A DNA stretch of 30,757 nt from Mannheimia sp041807705 (GCF_041807705.1 NZ_JBGTYY010000026.1:1-30757), one strand, 5' to 3'; positions 1-8,146 are shown, counted from the first letter of the stretch. Notes: a model not told the origin generated them from the letters alone. Numbers and translations: made by a program.

Positions 1-124
1 AATAATAGGCTGCGGTGGTTTTATTTACATGCACTAACTCTGCGGCTGTTCGAGCGGTTACGCCTGCTACAAACAGCTCTATGAGTTTATGTTGTTTGTA
101 CTGACTTAGACGACTTTTTCTCAT
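1..124 (-). CDS. IS1016-type transposase, N-terminal 41 residues only
   Basis: Reading the minus strand from the ATG at 124 gives MRKSRLSQYKQ followed by KLIELFVAGVTARTAAEL and VNKTTAAYY, open to the window edge. This is the characteristic N-terminal helix-turn-helix-like region of IS1016 family (IS1595 group, ISXO2-like DDE) transposases of Haemophilus and relatives. The catalytic domain is outside the window, so it cannot be said whether the copy is intact. The family assignment rests on recognition of this N-terminus and the adjacent inverted repeat. Confidence 0.75.
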   Translation of the reverse strand, partial: MRKSRLSQYKQHKLIELFVAGVTARTAAELVHVNKTTAAYY

Positions 125-175
125 AAGGTTATCTTAACCTAAATGGAAGTTTTAGTCGTTATCTAGGACAGCCCC
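1..175 (-). mobile_element. IS1016-like insertion sequence (IS1595 family), truncated by window edge
   Basis: The minus strand from 175 leftward begins with GGGGCTGTCCTAGATAACG, a terminal inverted repeat of IS1595/IS1016 type, followed about 50 bp later by the transposase start. The element runs off the left edge, so the other inverted repeat and target duplication cannot be seen. Its outer end lies 13 bp from the leuB stop codon, so the insertion sits just behind leuB, where leuC would normally be expected to follow. The exact outer base (175 to 178) is uncertain. Confidence 0.75.
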
Positions 176-188
176 TTTGGTTTTAAGA

Positions 189-1271
189 TTAAGCTAAAAT
201 ATTTTTCGCGATAACATCACCCATTTCTGAGGTTGAAAGCGGTTTACTGTCATCGGCTAAATCAGCGGTACGATAGCCATCTGCTAAGGCTTTTTGAATT
301 GCGGCTTCGATTGCATCTGCTGCTTCGCCTAAGTTGAAACTGTAACGTAACATCATCGCTGCTGATAGAATTTGAGCAATCGGGTTAGCAATATTTTTGC
401 CAGCGATATCAGGGGCTGAACCACCAGCCGGCTCATATAAACCAAAACCTTTTTCATTGAGGCTTGCCGAAGGTAACATACCCATTGAGCCTGTAATCAT
501 CGCTGCTTCGTCTGAAATAATATCGCCGAAAATGTTTGAGCATAATAAGATATCAAATGACTCAGGGGCTTTGATAAGCTGCATTGTCGCATTGTCAATA
601 TACATATGCTCAAGCGTAACTTCTGGGTACTCTTTTGCAATTTCCGTGACGGTTTCACGCCATAAAATTGAGCTTTGTAACACATTCGCTTTATCCACAG
701 AAGTAACGTGTTTTTTGCGTTTCATTGCGGATTCAAACGCTACACGAGCAATACGTTCAATTTCATATTTATAATAAACTTCGGTATCAAAGGCTCTGGT
801 TTGCGAGCCTTCGCCATCTCTGCCTTTTGGCTGACCAAAGTAAATCCCGCCCGTTAATTCACGCACAACCACCATATCGACCCCTTTTGCCGCAATATCT
901 GCACGCAACGGGCAGAATTTTTCTAAGCCTTTATAAAGTGCTGCCGGACGTAAGTTACAGAAAAGCGAGAAATGTTTGCGCAGTGGCAACAGTGAACCAC
1001 GTTCAGGCTGTTCATCAGGCGGTAGATGTGTCCATTTGGGGCCACCAACTGAGCCAAATAAAATCGCATCGGCTTCTTCACAGCCTTTTAAAGTATTTTC
1101 CGGAAGTGCTTTACCCTGTGTATCAATGGCTGCACCACCAATGTTGTATTCATTGAAGTTTAATTTAAACCCAAATTTTTGTTGCGTTGCCTCAAGCACT
1201 TTGATGGCTTGAGCCATTACTTCAGGGCCGATTCCATCACCTGCTAATACCGCAATATTGTAAGTTTGCAT
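189..1271 (-). CDS. leuB: 3-isopropylmalate dehydrogenase
   Basis: Cytosolic enzyme of leucine synthesis: NAD-dependent oxidation and decarboxylation of 3-isopropylmalate to 2-oxoisocaproate. At 360 residues it has the normal family length. Visible motifs are GDGIGPEV (11-18), ELTGGIYFG (138-146), SVDKANVL (191-198), YIDNATMQL (224-232), the metal-binding SNIFGDIISDEA (245-256) and the NAD loop EPAGGSAPDIAGK (280-292). The ATG at 1271 is preceded on the minus strand by AGAGGAAC, a good ribosome binding site. An IS1016-like element ends 13 bp beyond the stop codon, so leuC/leuD, commonly the next genes, are either beyond the element or elsewhere. A -10-like TATACT (minus, 1293-1298) lies upstream, but no convincing -35 was found. 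Confidence 0.97.
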   Translation of the reverse strand: MQTYNIAVLAGDGIGPEVMAQAIKVLEATQQKFGFKLNFNEYNIGGAAIDTQGKALPENTLKGCEEADAILFGSVGGPKWTHLPPDEQPERGSLLPLRKHFSLFCNLRPAALYKGLEKFCPLRADIAAKGVDMVVVRELTGGIYFGQPKGRDGEGSQTRAFDTEVYYKYEIERIARVAFESAMKRKKHVTSVDKANVLQSSILWRETVTEIAKEYPEVTLEHMYIDNATMQLIKAPESFDILLCSNIFGDIISDEAAMITGSMGMLPSASLNEKGFGLYEPAGGSAPDIAGKNIANPIAQILSAAMMLRYSFNLGEAADAIEAAIQKALADGYRTADLADDSKPLSTSEMGDVIAKNILA

Positions 1272-1390
1272 ATAGTTCCTCTTAAAATTATCAGTATAAA
1301 ATTCCGTTACATTCTGCCTGAAAACGACATTTTTTTAAATGCAATTTTAGTAAAATAGCGTAAAATAACCGCCTATTTGGAGATTTTTTG

Positions 1391-1621
1391 ATGAAGTTAA
1401 CCGCTTGTAAAACTCTCGCCCTACTCTGTTTAGTGCTTAATTTAACTGCCTGTGGCACGATGATTAGCTTGGTCGAACAAGACTATAGCGTTTATGCAGG
1501 TGTAACCCGAGATTTCCAAGCAATGCAGCAAGGCGGTATTTTGGCGGTGCTGGCGGTGATTGATTTGCCGCTAAGCTTTGTATTAGATACGCTGATGTTG
1601 CCCGTTACTCTTAGTCAATAA
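1391..1621 (+). CDS. Small YceK/YidQ-like lipoprotein
   Basis: A 76-residue protein with a lipoprotein signal: a short basic start, a hydrophobic stretch and the lipobox LTAC (Cys at residue 21 counted from the ATG at 1391), followed by GTMISL. The rest resembles the YceK/YidQ family (DUF1375) of small lipoproteins, with the central YSVYAGVTRDFQAM and the hydrophobic LAVIDLPLSFVLDTLMLPVT that end with a predicted inserted helix. An in-frame TTG lies at 1388, but GGAGA at 1379-1383 is 7 nt from the ATG at 1391, so the ATG is preferred. Function is unknown. It converges on sapD across a 48-bp gap that carries one uptake sequence. Confidence 0.8.
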   Translation: MKLTACKTLALLCLVLNLTACGTMISLVEQDYSVYAGVTRDFQAMQQGGILAVLAVIDLPLSFVLDTLMLPVTLSQ

Positions 1622-1631
1622 TCAGCCAATA

Positions 1632-1641
1632 ACAAGCGGTC
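1632..1641 (+). repeat. DNA uptake signal sequence (Apl type)
   Basis: ACAAGCGGTC followed by a T-rich run, in the gap between two convergent genes. Other clear copies of the 9-base core, on either strand, are at 2835-2844, 5246-5255 (inside sapA), 6338-6347 (inside sapA), 7508-7517, 9584-9592, 18743-18751, 21692-21700, 27443-27452 (inside the NicO gene) and 29122-29130. Inverted pairs are listed separately. The core identifies the Apl-type uptake group of Pasteurellaceae. Confidence 0.85.
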
Positions 1642-1669
1642 GTTTTTTCACTATTTTTTGCAATTCTCT

Positions 1670-2798
1670 TTATTCTTTTTCGCTCAATTCTGCCACCACA
1701 AAGGGCGTATTTTCGACCTTATTTTTCAACAAATTCTGCTCTTTGAAATTAATCGGAAAATGGCAAGCAAATTCGTGCTGTTTCACTTTGACTAACGGCG
1801 GTTTGTTTATGCACTTTTTCTGAGNTGAAATTAATCGGAAAATGGCAAGCAAATTCGTGCTGTTTCACTTTGACTAACGGCGGTTTGTTTATGCACTTTT
1901 TCTGAGCAAAAGGACAGCGTGGCCCTAAACGGCAGCCAATCGGCATTTCATTTAACATCGGCACAGAGCCTCGTAGCGTATTCAAACTGCTTTTAAATGC
2001 CAGCGGTTGAGAAAAATCGGGCGATCTGTTGAGCAACACTCTGGTGTATGGGTGATAAGAAGATTCCAAAATGCTCTCTTTATCCGCAATTTCCACCGTT
2101 TGCCCACAGTAAAGCACATTATAAGAATCCACCCAATTTTGAATGCTTTTCATATCATTGCTCACCAGCAAAATTGATGTGCCTAGATTTTGGTTCATAC
2201 TAGAAAGCAGGCGATAAATTTGTAGTTGCGTGGTGGATTCCATAATATTCGTTGGCTCATCAGCCACTAATAAACGAGGTTGGTTAGCCACCGCCATCGC
2301 AATCATTACTTTCTGTGCTTCACCTTCGGTAATATCGACTGGGTAACTGTTCATAATATCTTGATGATCCCGAACCCCGACACGGTGTAGTAGTTCAATC
2401 GCTTTTTTCTTTTTCCAACCAAACCATTGCCACCATTTACCTTTAAAATTGATCGCTTGCATCAGCTGTTTGCCGACAAGTTGGCTAGGATCCAGGCTGG
2501 CTAGTGGATCTTGGAATACCATTGAGATATGATCGCCCACTAATTTTCGGCGTTCATTCGGGGTTAGTTTGAGTAATTCTATATCATCAAAACGAAAACG
2601 ATCAGCGGTAACAATCCATTCATCTTTAACAATACCGCAGATCACTTTTGCAATCAGGCTTTTACCTGAACCAGACTCCCCTACTAATCCGCAAATTTCG
2701 CCTTCATCAACAGTTAAATTGATGTTATCCACCATTTTTACTCGCCCTTTTGGCGTGTTGATTTCAATGCTTAAATGGCGAATATCCAGTAATGCCAT
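1670..2798 (-). CDS. sapD: SapD, ATPase of the Sap peptide ABC importer (frame broken by an assembly join)
   Basis: Cytoplasmic nucleotide-binding subunit of the SapABCDF transporter, linked in relatives to antimicrobial peptide resistance and potassium uptake. Visible: Walker A GESGSGKS (40-47), Q-loop VFQDP (94-98), signature position ITEGEAQKV (156-164), Walker B RLLVADEP (175-182), and the C-terminal oligopeptide-transporter cap GCRLGPRCPFAQKKC. The signature lacks the canonical LSGGQ, as in E. coli SapD, and the switch histidine position holds Asn (VSND, residue 214). The written sequence contains an N at 1825 between identical 81-bp copies (1744-1824 and 1826-1906). Removing one copy plus the N gives a single 348-residue frame ending ...VAELSEKE at 1670. 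It starts 51 bp after sapC. No sapF follows. Confidence 0.93.
1744..1906. repeat. 81-bp perfect direct repeat around a single N (probable scaffold join)
   Basis: 1744-1824 and 1826-1906 are identical over 81 bases and are separated only by an N at 1825. The 82-base excess shifts the sapD frame; collapsing it gives exactly 349 codons including the stop. Two contig ends sharing an overlap and joined with a placeholder base explain all of this. It is not likely to be a biological duplication. Confidence 0.92.
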
Positions 2799-2849
2799 AG
2801 TGTTCCTTAATATGTAAAAATTTTCTCAAAAAATGACCGCTTGTTGTAG

Positions 2850-3743
2850 CTACGCATTGTGATATTTTTCAAACACATCGCTTAATCGAGTACCAAGCAT
2901 AGTGATAGTAAAAATAGTAAAAATAATCGCAAGCCCTGGCAGAATAACCGTCCAAGGAGCAACATAGATAAGCTCCATTGATTCCCGAATCATTGTTCCC
3001 CATTCTGGGGTTGGGCTTTGAGCTCCAAGCATAATAAAACTCAATGCACTAATATCTAGTACAGCAATCACAAAAATATGGGAAAGTTCTTTAATTGCCA
3101 CGCCTGTTAAATTAGGAATAATCACTTCTTTGATTAAATACCAACGGGTTGCTCCATCTAGCCTAAGGGTAACAATGTACTCTTTTTTCAGTTGTTGCTC
3201 AGTGGCTTGATAAATTTTATGGATAAAATGCGGCAACATTGCCAAGAAAATGGCTAACATCGCATTCATTAAACTGGCATCCATTAGCGTGGCGATAATA
3301 ATTGCAATCAGCAAAATCGGCATAAATAAGAAAGTATCGAACAAATGGCTGATAAACCAAACCGATTTCCCTTTTTTTAACCCTGCGAAAATGCCGATAA
3401 TCCCGCCAATAAGAGCAATCAATACCGTAATAATCAAGGCTGAGCCAACGGTATAATAAAATCCGTACATAATTCGACTAAGAATATCTCGCCCTAAATC
3501 ATCTGTTCCGAGAAAATAGCGAATTAGCCCTCTGTCGTCCCAAGAAGGAGGCATTAACTCTAAGCCAACAAACTGTTCATTATAATTATACGGAGCGAGT
3601 AAACTGCCGAGAAAAACAAGCGTAAGTAGCACTAAAAACAGATAAAAACTGCCAAGAGCGATTTTATCTTGTCGGAAATATCGCCAAAATTTTTTAAACG
3701 GTTCAGTTTCCCTAAACTGCTCAGGTTCTTTAATAAGAGCCAT
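2850..3743 (-). CDS. sapC: SapC, permease subunit of the Sap peptide ABC importer
   Basis: Inner membrane permease of 297 residues, close to the 296 of E. coli SapC. It has the N-terminal cytoplasmic segment FKKFWRYFRQDKIALGSFYLFLVLL typical of DppC/OppC-type subunits leading into the first helix, then a periplasmic segment with FLGTDDLGRDILSRIMYG, and a BPD_transp_1 domain with about five more helices. The cytoplasmic coupling loop is around LRLDGATRWYLIKEVIIPNL. Its start lies inside the end of sapB (14-bp overlap), which points to translational coupling within the tyrR-sapABCD unit. It forms the channel with SapB and is powered by SapD and normally SapF. Confidence 0.95.
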   Translation of the reverse strand: MALIKEPEQFRETEPFKKFWRYFRQDKIALGSFYLFLVLLTLVFLGSLLAPYNYNEQFVGLELMPPSWDDRGLIRYFLGTDDLGRDILSRIMYGFYYTVGSALIITVLIALIGGIIGIFAGLKKGKSVWFISHLFDTFLFMPILLIAIIIATLMDASLMNAMLAIFLAMLPHFIHKIYQATEQQLKKEYIVTLRLDGATRWYLIKEVIIPNLTGVAIKELSHIFVIAVLDISALSFIMLGAQSPTPEWGTMIRESMELIYVAPWTVILPGLAIIFTIFTITMLGTRLSDVFEKYHNA

Positions 3744-4695
3744 ACCAATCCTTTTTCTCTGAAGGGTCTAACACTACCCGAATAAAGCCTGTAAACATAT
3801 CTACCAATAGTACAAATGCACCAATCGCTACCACACCGGCTGAAATCGCATTGTAATCTTGAATAGCAAGTGCATTAATTAACCAACGCCCAATGCCACT
3901 CCAGCTAAAAATATTTTCAATTAACATACCGAACGCAAAAATCAGGATAAAGGTTCGGGCAATCATCGGCACGAGCGAGGGCAAGGTGTTACGAATAATG
4001 TGAGTTGTCCAAATTCTAAAGGGAGTCCAGCCTCGTGTTTTGGCAATTTTGATGTAATTTTGTTTCATTACATAAGCAGCTCTCGCTTGAGTAACGTGCA
4101 TAATTTCAAGAGTAGCAGGAATTGCTAACACTAAGGTTGGTAATACTAAATGATGCAACGCACTTTGTAGCATTTTTAATTTATAAGGGCTGTTTGATAG
4201 CCAAATATCCAGTAACAGAAAACCTGTGATACTCTGTTTAGAGTAAATCGGATGAATTTCCCCAATTGTAGAAATCGCCCATTGATTGAGAGATGCATAA
4301 TACATCAGCACCAATGCTAACCAAAATACAGGTACGGCTAAACTGAGTGTGCCGAAAATATTTAATATCTTTCCAATCATATTTTTCTGCTGAGTTGCGG
4401 CAAAAAATCCTAACGGTACACCCACAATCAGCGAGAGTATGAGTGCCGATAAGCAAAGTGTAATGGTTGCAGGGAATACTTGTAAAATCTGCTCGGTTAA
4501 GGGCTGCCCATTGCTAAAACTAATGCCGAAATCTCCATTCAATAAGGATTTCAGATAGTTAAAATATGCCCCAAACCAATTAACATCAGTAAGATGATTT
4601 AGCGGATCTCTTAATAAAATAAGAAAGCTGATAATGGATAAAAAAATCAGCGTAATCAAGGTTAAAAATACTTTCCGGATAAAAGCTGTCAGCAT
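3730..4695 (-). CDS. sapB: SapB, permease subunit of the Sap peptide ABC importer
   Basis: Inner membrane permease of 321 residues, the same length as E. coli SapB. It begins with a single N-terminal helix (LTAFIRKVFLTLITLIFLSI) and contains a DppB/OppB-type BPD_transp_1 domain with the segment QARAAYVMKQNYIKIAKTRGW, the EAA-like coupling loop that contacts the ATPase, followed by a TLPSLVPMIARTFILIFAFG helix. The start is one base after the sapA stop and the end overlaps sapC, so sapA, sapB and sapC are almost certainly translated from one message. It pairs with SapC as the transmembrane channel. Confidence 0.95.
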   Translation of the reverse strand: MLTAFIRKVFLTLITLIFLSIISFLILLRDPLNHLTDVNWFGAYFNYLKSLLNGDFGISFSNGQPLTEQILQVFPATITLCLSALILSLIVGVPLGFFAATQQKNMIGKILNIFGTLSLAVPVFWLALVLMYYASLNQWAISTIGEIHPIYSKQSITGFLLLDIWLSNSPYKLKMLQSALHHLVLPTLVLAIPATLEIMHVTQARAAYVMKQNYIKIAKTRGWTPFRIWTTHIIRNTLPSLVPMIARTFILIFAFGMLIENIFSWSGIGRWLINALAIQDYNAISAGVVAIGAFVLLVDMFTGFIRVVLDPSEKKDWYGSY

Positions 4696-4696
4696 A

Positions 4697-6403
4697 TTAA
4701 TTCCTTTCTTTATTATCCGAACTCAAACGCAGCTCCGATAATTTCACCTGTCCGAAAGGCGAGATTTCTGCTTGTTGAATGCCATTTTTAATTACCAATA
4801 CCCGATTTGCATTGATCAAAGGTAAAATCGGCAACTGTTCTTCCAGTAATTTTTGTGAAAAAGCATACAGCAAATTAGTTGATGCCGTATCATCGCTTAA
4901 GCGAGCTGTTTCTAGCCAAAAATCAAAATCTTCATTACACCAATTTGATAAATTAGTAACGGTATCTGCCGTTTTGCAACTTAATAAGGCAGAGAGAAAA
5001 CTATTTGGGTCAAGATCGGAAGCAAGCCAACCACCTAAAATGAGATCATAATCAGCGGTTTTGCTTTCAAGTTGCTGTACTAAATAGGCACGGCTTACTT
5101 GGCGAATTTCTACCTCTAAATCTTGAGCGGCTAAATCTGAACGGATCATCTCTGCCATTTTAATTGGGTGTGGGTTATAAACCCGTTTTTCATCAATTAC
5201 CCATAAGATCAAGCGGTTCTCTTTTGCAAATTTTTTACCATTTTCGACCGCTTGTTCTCTTGGTTTAGGAAAGGTGTAAGGGTAACTCTCACTGTTTTTT
5301 TCTGCCCATAATGCGCTAGGCAGCACATTATCCGCCACTTCGCCTGTACCATAAAATAGCTTTTCGGCTATGCGTTTTCGATTAATACTATTCGCAACCT
5401 GTTGGCGTAAGGCTAAGTTTTGCCCGATCGCTTTTTGCATATTAAAGGCTAAATAAACTAAATTCGCCCCTTTGCTTTCAATAAGTTGTTCATCAGTTAA
5501 AACTGAGAGTTGACTCGGTTCAGGAAAAGCAACTATATTGCATTCGTTATTCAAAAACTTCGCCATTCTACCCGTTGCTTCTGTAGAAAAATCCACAATC
5601 ATATTTTGAATATGAGCTTTCTTGCCCCAATAGTCTGTATTCGGTTTTAATCTCACATAGTTGTTGTTTTCATAACTTTCGAGTTGGTAAACACCTGTCC
5701 CAACAGGAAGAAGATCGAGCTGCATTAAGTTTTTATCAGCATTAAGTTGCAAGGCATACTCTTTAGAAAGAATAACTGCATATTGACTGGCTAAATGAGC
5801 CAATAGCGAAGAGTCTGGCTTAGTTAATTCAATTTTCACAATATGGCTGGAAGGCGAACTAACATTGGCAATTTTGCTGGCTAACCCTACACTCTCAAAA
5901 TAAGGGAAATAAATCTGGCTTGTTGCCTTTTGATAAATATAATTCTGACGTTGATGGTGCAAAGCACGTTCCGCTGCTATCTCAACTTCGGGTAAATCAC
6001 TTTCTTTGCCAATCATTCTCTTAAGCGAAAAAACCACATCTTCCGCATTTAATTTACGGGTTGGCGTAAACCAACTTGTGGTGTGGAATGCCACATTTTT
6101 TCTTAACCGTAGTGTAATGACTAAACCATCTTCACTAATGGAATAGCTTTCCGCTAAGGCTGGCTCAAGGCGATTTTTCTTTGGGTTAAATTCAAATAGC
6201 TTATCGTAGATTTGCTCTGTTACCACATTCATATTGGAACTTACATCCGATTTTTGCGGATTAAACGAAAAGCCCGAAGAGGTAGTACAATACACCAAGC
6301 TATTTTCCAATAACGGTTTAGGAATGCTCGGTGCAGCACAAGCGGTCGAATTTAACCAAAAATTTGCAAAAAACGCTGAAAAAACAACCGCTAATTTATT
6401 CAT
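4697..6403 (-). CDS. sapA: SapA, periplasmic peptide-binding protein of the Sap importer
   Basis: Family 5 extracellular solute-binding protein, about 568 residues from the ATG at 6403. The chosen start gives a clean signal peptide, MNKLAVVFSAFFANFWLNST ending ACAA, and overlaps the tyrR stop by 8 bases. An upstream in-frame ATG at 6415 (adding MDIK) has no better ribosome binding site and weakens the signal peptide. Visible family features are the early LVYCTTSSGFSFNPQKSD, the EQIYDKLFEFNPKKNRLEPALAESY block, GTGVYQLESYENNNYVRLKPN, and the C-terminal DYDLILGGWLASDLDPNSFL. In Haemophilus relatives SapA binds antimicrobial peptides and haem; that role is inferred here from homology. Two uptake sequences lie inside the gene. 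Confidence 0.95.
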   Translation of the reverse strand: MNKLAVVFSAFFANFWLNSTACAAPSIPKPLLENSLVYCTTSSGFSFNPQKSDVSSNMNVVTEQIYDKLFEFNPKKNRLEPALAESYSISEDGLVITLRLRKNVAFHTTSWFTPTRKLNAEDVVFSLKRMIGKESDLPEVEIAAERALHHQRQNYIYQKATSQIYFPYFESVGLASKIANVSSPSSHIVKIELTKPDSSLLAHLASQYAVILSKEYALQLNADKNLMQLDLLPVGTGVYQLESYENNNYVRLKPNTDYWGKKAHIQNMIVDFSTEATGRMAKFLNNECNIVAFPEPSQLSVLTDEQLIESKGANLVYLAFNMQKAIGQNLALRQQVANSINRKRIAEKLFYGTGEVADNVLPSALWAEKNSESYPYTFPKPREQAVENGKKFAKENRLILWVIDEKRVYNPHPIKMAEMIRSDLAAQDLEVEIRQVSRAYLVQQLESKTADYDLILGGWLASDLDPNSFLSALLSCKTADTVTNLSNWCNEDFDFWLETARLSDDTASTNLLYAFSQKLLEEQLPILPLINANRVLVIKNGIQQAEISPFGQVKLSELRLSSDNKERN

Positions 6404-7352
6404 CTTTATGTCCATTTTTAGTTAAGCCATATTGACGTAATTTGTTCGCCACCGCCGTATGGGAAAGCCCAAGCCTTTGGGCTAATTTGCGTGTGCTTGG
6501 GTATTCGGCATAAAATTTTCGCAGTAGCTGTGCTTCGTATTGGTTCATCATCTCTTCTAATGTTGCATTTTCTGGCTCAGCATTAGTATGTTCTACCTCA
6601 TCAGGTAAATTTAAATCTTTTACCGCCAAACGATAACTTGGGGAAAGTGAGCAAGCCCGATAAATCACATTATAGAGTTCACGTAAATTGCCCGACCAGC
6701 GATAATTTTGCAAGGCTTGTAAGAAGTATTCATCATATTCTAATTTACTCACGCCAAGCTGTTCACTCACTTGAGCAATAAAATAATCTGTCAGTAAGGG
6801 AATATCTTCTTTACGCTCACGCAATGGGGGCAAATCTAGGATTAGTATGTTTAATCGGTGGTAAAGATCTTCTCTCACTTTGCCTTCTACAACAAGCTGA
6901 GATAATGGCTTTTGCGAGGTGCAAATTACCCTAACATCAACTTGAATTTCTTTATCTTCCCCTACTCGGCGAAAAGAGCCATCATTTAAAAAACGCAGTA
7001 ATTTTGCCTGCATTTCAAGTGATAATTCTGAAATCGAGTCCAGCAAAACCGTGCCGCCATTTGCATATTCAAAAAAACCGACCGCTTCACTACCATTACC
7101 ACGATGCCCAAACATTTCCGTTTCAGCCTCTTCTTCCGGCAATCCTGCACAATTTACCGCAATAAATTTTTGCATTCTACGAGAGCTAAAATTATGGCAA
7201 GCCTTTGCAAATAAATCTTTACCTGTACCTGTTTCACCTTGAATTAGCAAAGGGGCATTCAGATTAGCAAATTTTTTTGCTTGAATAATCACTTCTTGGA
7301 TTTTTGCAGATTTTCCAATAATCTTCTCAAAGCATTCTAGCTGTGCGGTCAT
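6396..7352 (-). CDS. tyrR: TyrR-type transcriptional regulator, short form
   Basis: DNA-binding regulator of aromatic amino acid genes, 318 residues. It lacks the N-terminal ACT and PAS domains of the 513-residue E. coli TyrR, as does the Haemophilus form. Domains: AAA+ core with Walker A GETGTGKD (39-46), GGTVLLDSISEL as Walker B region (99-110), VRVICTSQK, the arginine-finger region HRLNILILDLPPLRERKEDI, then a C-terminal Fis-like helix-turn-helix TRKLAQRLGLSHTAVANKL (from 287). The GAFTGA loop needed for sigma-54 contact is absent (FGHRGNGSEAVGFF), in line with a sigma-70 repressor. It is the first gene of a unit running into sapA, overlapping it by 8 bases. A near-perfect TyrR box lies on its own promoter. 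Confidence 0.92.
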   Translation of the reverse strand: MTAQLECFEKIIGKSAKIQEVIIQAKKFANLNAPLLIQGETGTGKDLFAKACHNFSSRRMQKFIAVNCAGLPEEEAETEMFGHRGNGSEAVGFFEYANGGTVLLDSISELSLEMQAKLLRFLNDGSFRRVGEDKEIQVDVRVICTSQKPLSQLVVEGKVREDLYHRLNILILDLPPLRERKEDIPLLTDYFIAQVSEQLGVSKLEYDEYFLQALQNYRWSGNLRELYNVIYRACSLSPSYRLAVKDLNLPDEVEHTNAEPENATLEEMMNQYEAQLLRKFYAEYPSTRKLAQRLGLSHTAVANKLRQYGLTKNGHKDE

Positions 7353-7388
7353 ACATTTTCCTTTAGTCGCAATGGCAAAATTTTGCTG

Positions 7389-7417
7389 ATCATACCGCTA
7401 TTTTTACTTTTTGGAAA
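7389..7417 (-). promoter_or_regulatory. tyrR-sap promoter
   Basis: On the minus strand, TTTCCA (7417-7412) and TATGAT (7394-7389) are separated by 17 bases: a 4/6 match to the -35 and a 5/6 match to the -10 consensus. The tyrR ATG follows at 7352 behind AAAGGAAAATGT, a good ribosome binding site. No transcript data are available; the call rests on the hexamers and spacing. Confidence 0.6.
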
Positions 7418-7429
7418 CTTTTGTTTACA
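7412..7429. promoter_or_regulatory. TyrR box overlapping the tyrR -35 element
   Basis: TGGAAA-CTTTTG-TTTACA matches the E. coli TyrR box consensus TGTAAA-N6-TTTACA with a single mismatch. The site covers the -35 hexamer of the predicted tyrR promoter exactly, where a bound regulator would block RNA polymerase. Because tyrR encodes a protein with the conserved TyrR helix-turn-helix, autorepression and control of the downstream sap genes is the natural inference. Confidence 0.7.
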
Positions 7430-7551
7430 ACAAAAAGCAGGATTGTTTGATCCAAGCCGATTTACAATATCAGTTCTATCTTCTAAACTTATTGCACTTT
7501 TGGCTGAACAAGCGGTCTTAGTAATGATATTTTTTGCAAAAGGAGCAAACA

Positions 7552-8136
7552 ATGTATTTAGAGCAAATTAAAGCTGAACTCCAAGAAGCGGCTGATGTGT
7601 TAGACAAATTTATGTCTGATGAAAATAATATTCAACTCATTCAAGAAGCTGCATTGCTTATTTCAAATAGCTTTAAACAAGGCGGAAAAGTGATTTCTTG
7701 CGGTAATGGGGGTTCTCATTGTGATGCAATGCACTTTGCGGAGGAATTAACAGGGCGTTATCGTGAAAATCGCCCGGGCTACCCTGCAATTGCGATTTCT
7801 GATGTAAGTCATTTAAGCTGTGTCAGTAACGATTTTGGTTACGAGTTTGTGTTCTCTCGCTACTTAGAAGCCGTTGGGCAAAAAGGCGATGTGTTATTCG
7901 GCTTATCCACCTCAGGCAACTCTAAAAATGTGCTGAATGCAATTAAGATAGCGAAAGAGAAAGGAATGAAAGTGATTGCAATGACGGGTAAAGACGGCGG
8001 CGAAATGGCAGGGCTTGCCGATGTAGAAATTCGTGTACCGCATTTCCGTTATGCCGATCGCATTCAAGAGATCCACATTAAAGTGATTCATATTTTGATG
8101 ATGCTCATTGAGTTTGAAATGGCAAAATCTGAATAA
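7552..8136 (+). CDS. gmhA: Phosphoheptose isomerase (sedoheptulose 7-phosphate isomerase)
   Basis: Cytosolic SIS-domain enzyme that converts sedoheptulose 7-phosphate to D-glycero-D-manno-heptose 7-phosphate, the first step toward the heptose of the LPS inner core. It is 194 residues from the ATG at 7552 (MYLEQIKAEL), the usual family length. A longer frame from 7534 is not used because AAAGGAG (7539-7545) lies inside it and is correctly spaced for 7552. Motifs: SCGNGGSHCDAMHFAEELTG, RPGYPAIAISDVSHLSCV, STSGNSKNV, and near the end RIQEIHIKVIHIL with the catalytic His. It diverges from tyrR and ends at a strong terminator. Confidence 0.97.
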   Translation: MYLEQIKAELQEAADVLDKFMSDENNIQLIQEAALLISNSFKQGGKVISCGNGGSHCDAMHFAEELTGRYRENRPGYPAIAISDVSHLSCVSNDFGYEFVFSRYLEAVGQKGDVLFGLSTSGNSKNVLNAIKIAKEKGMKVIAMTGKDGGEMAGLADVEIRVPHFRYADRIQEIHIKVIHILMMLIEFEMAKSE

Positions 8137-8146
8137 TTGCAAAAAC

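Noticed and set aside
1670..1852. Separate 60-residue minus-strand frame repeating the SapD C-terminus
   Set aside because: It is the true end of sapD displaced by the duplicated 81 bp around the N; it is not a second gene.
7349..7571. Overlapping frames on both strands in the tyrR-gmhA gap
   Set aside because: The region holds the tyrR promoter, the TyrR box and the gmhA ribosome binding site; neither frame has a start signal of its own.
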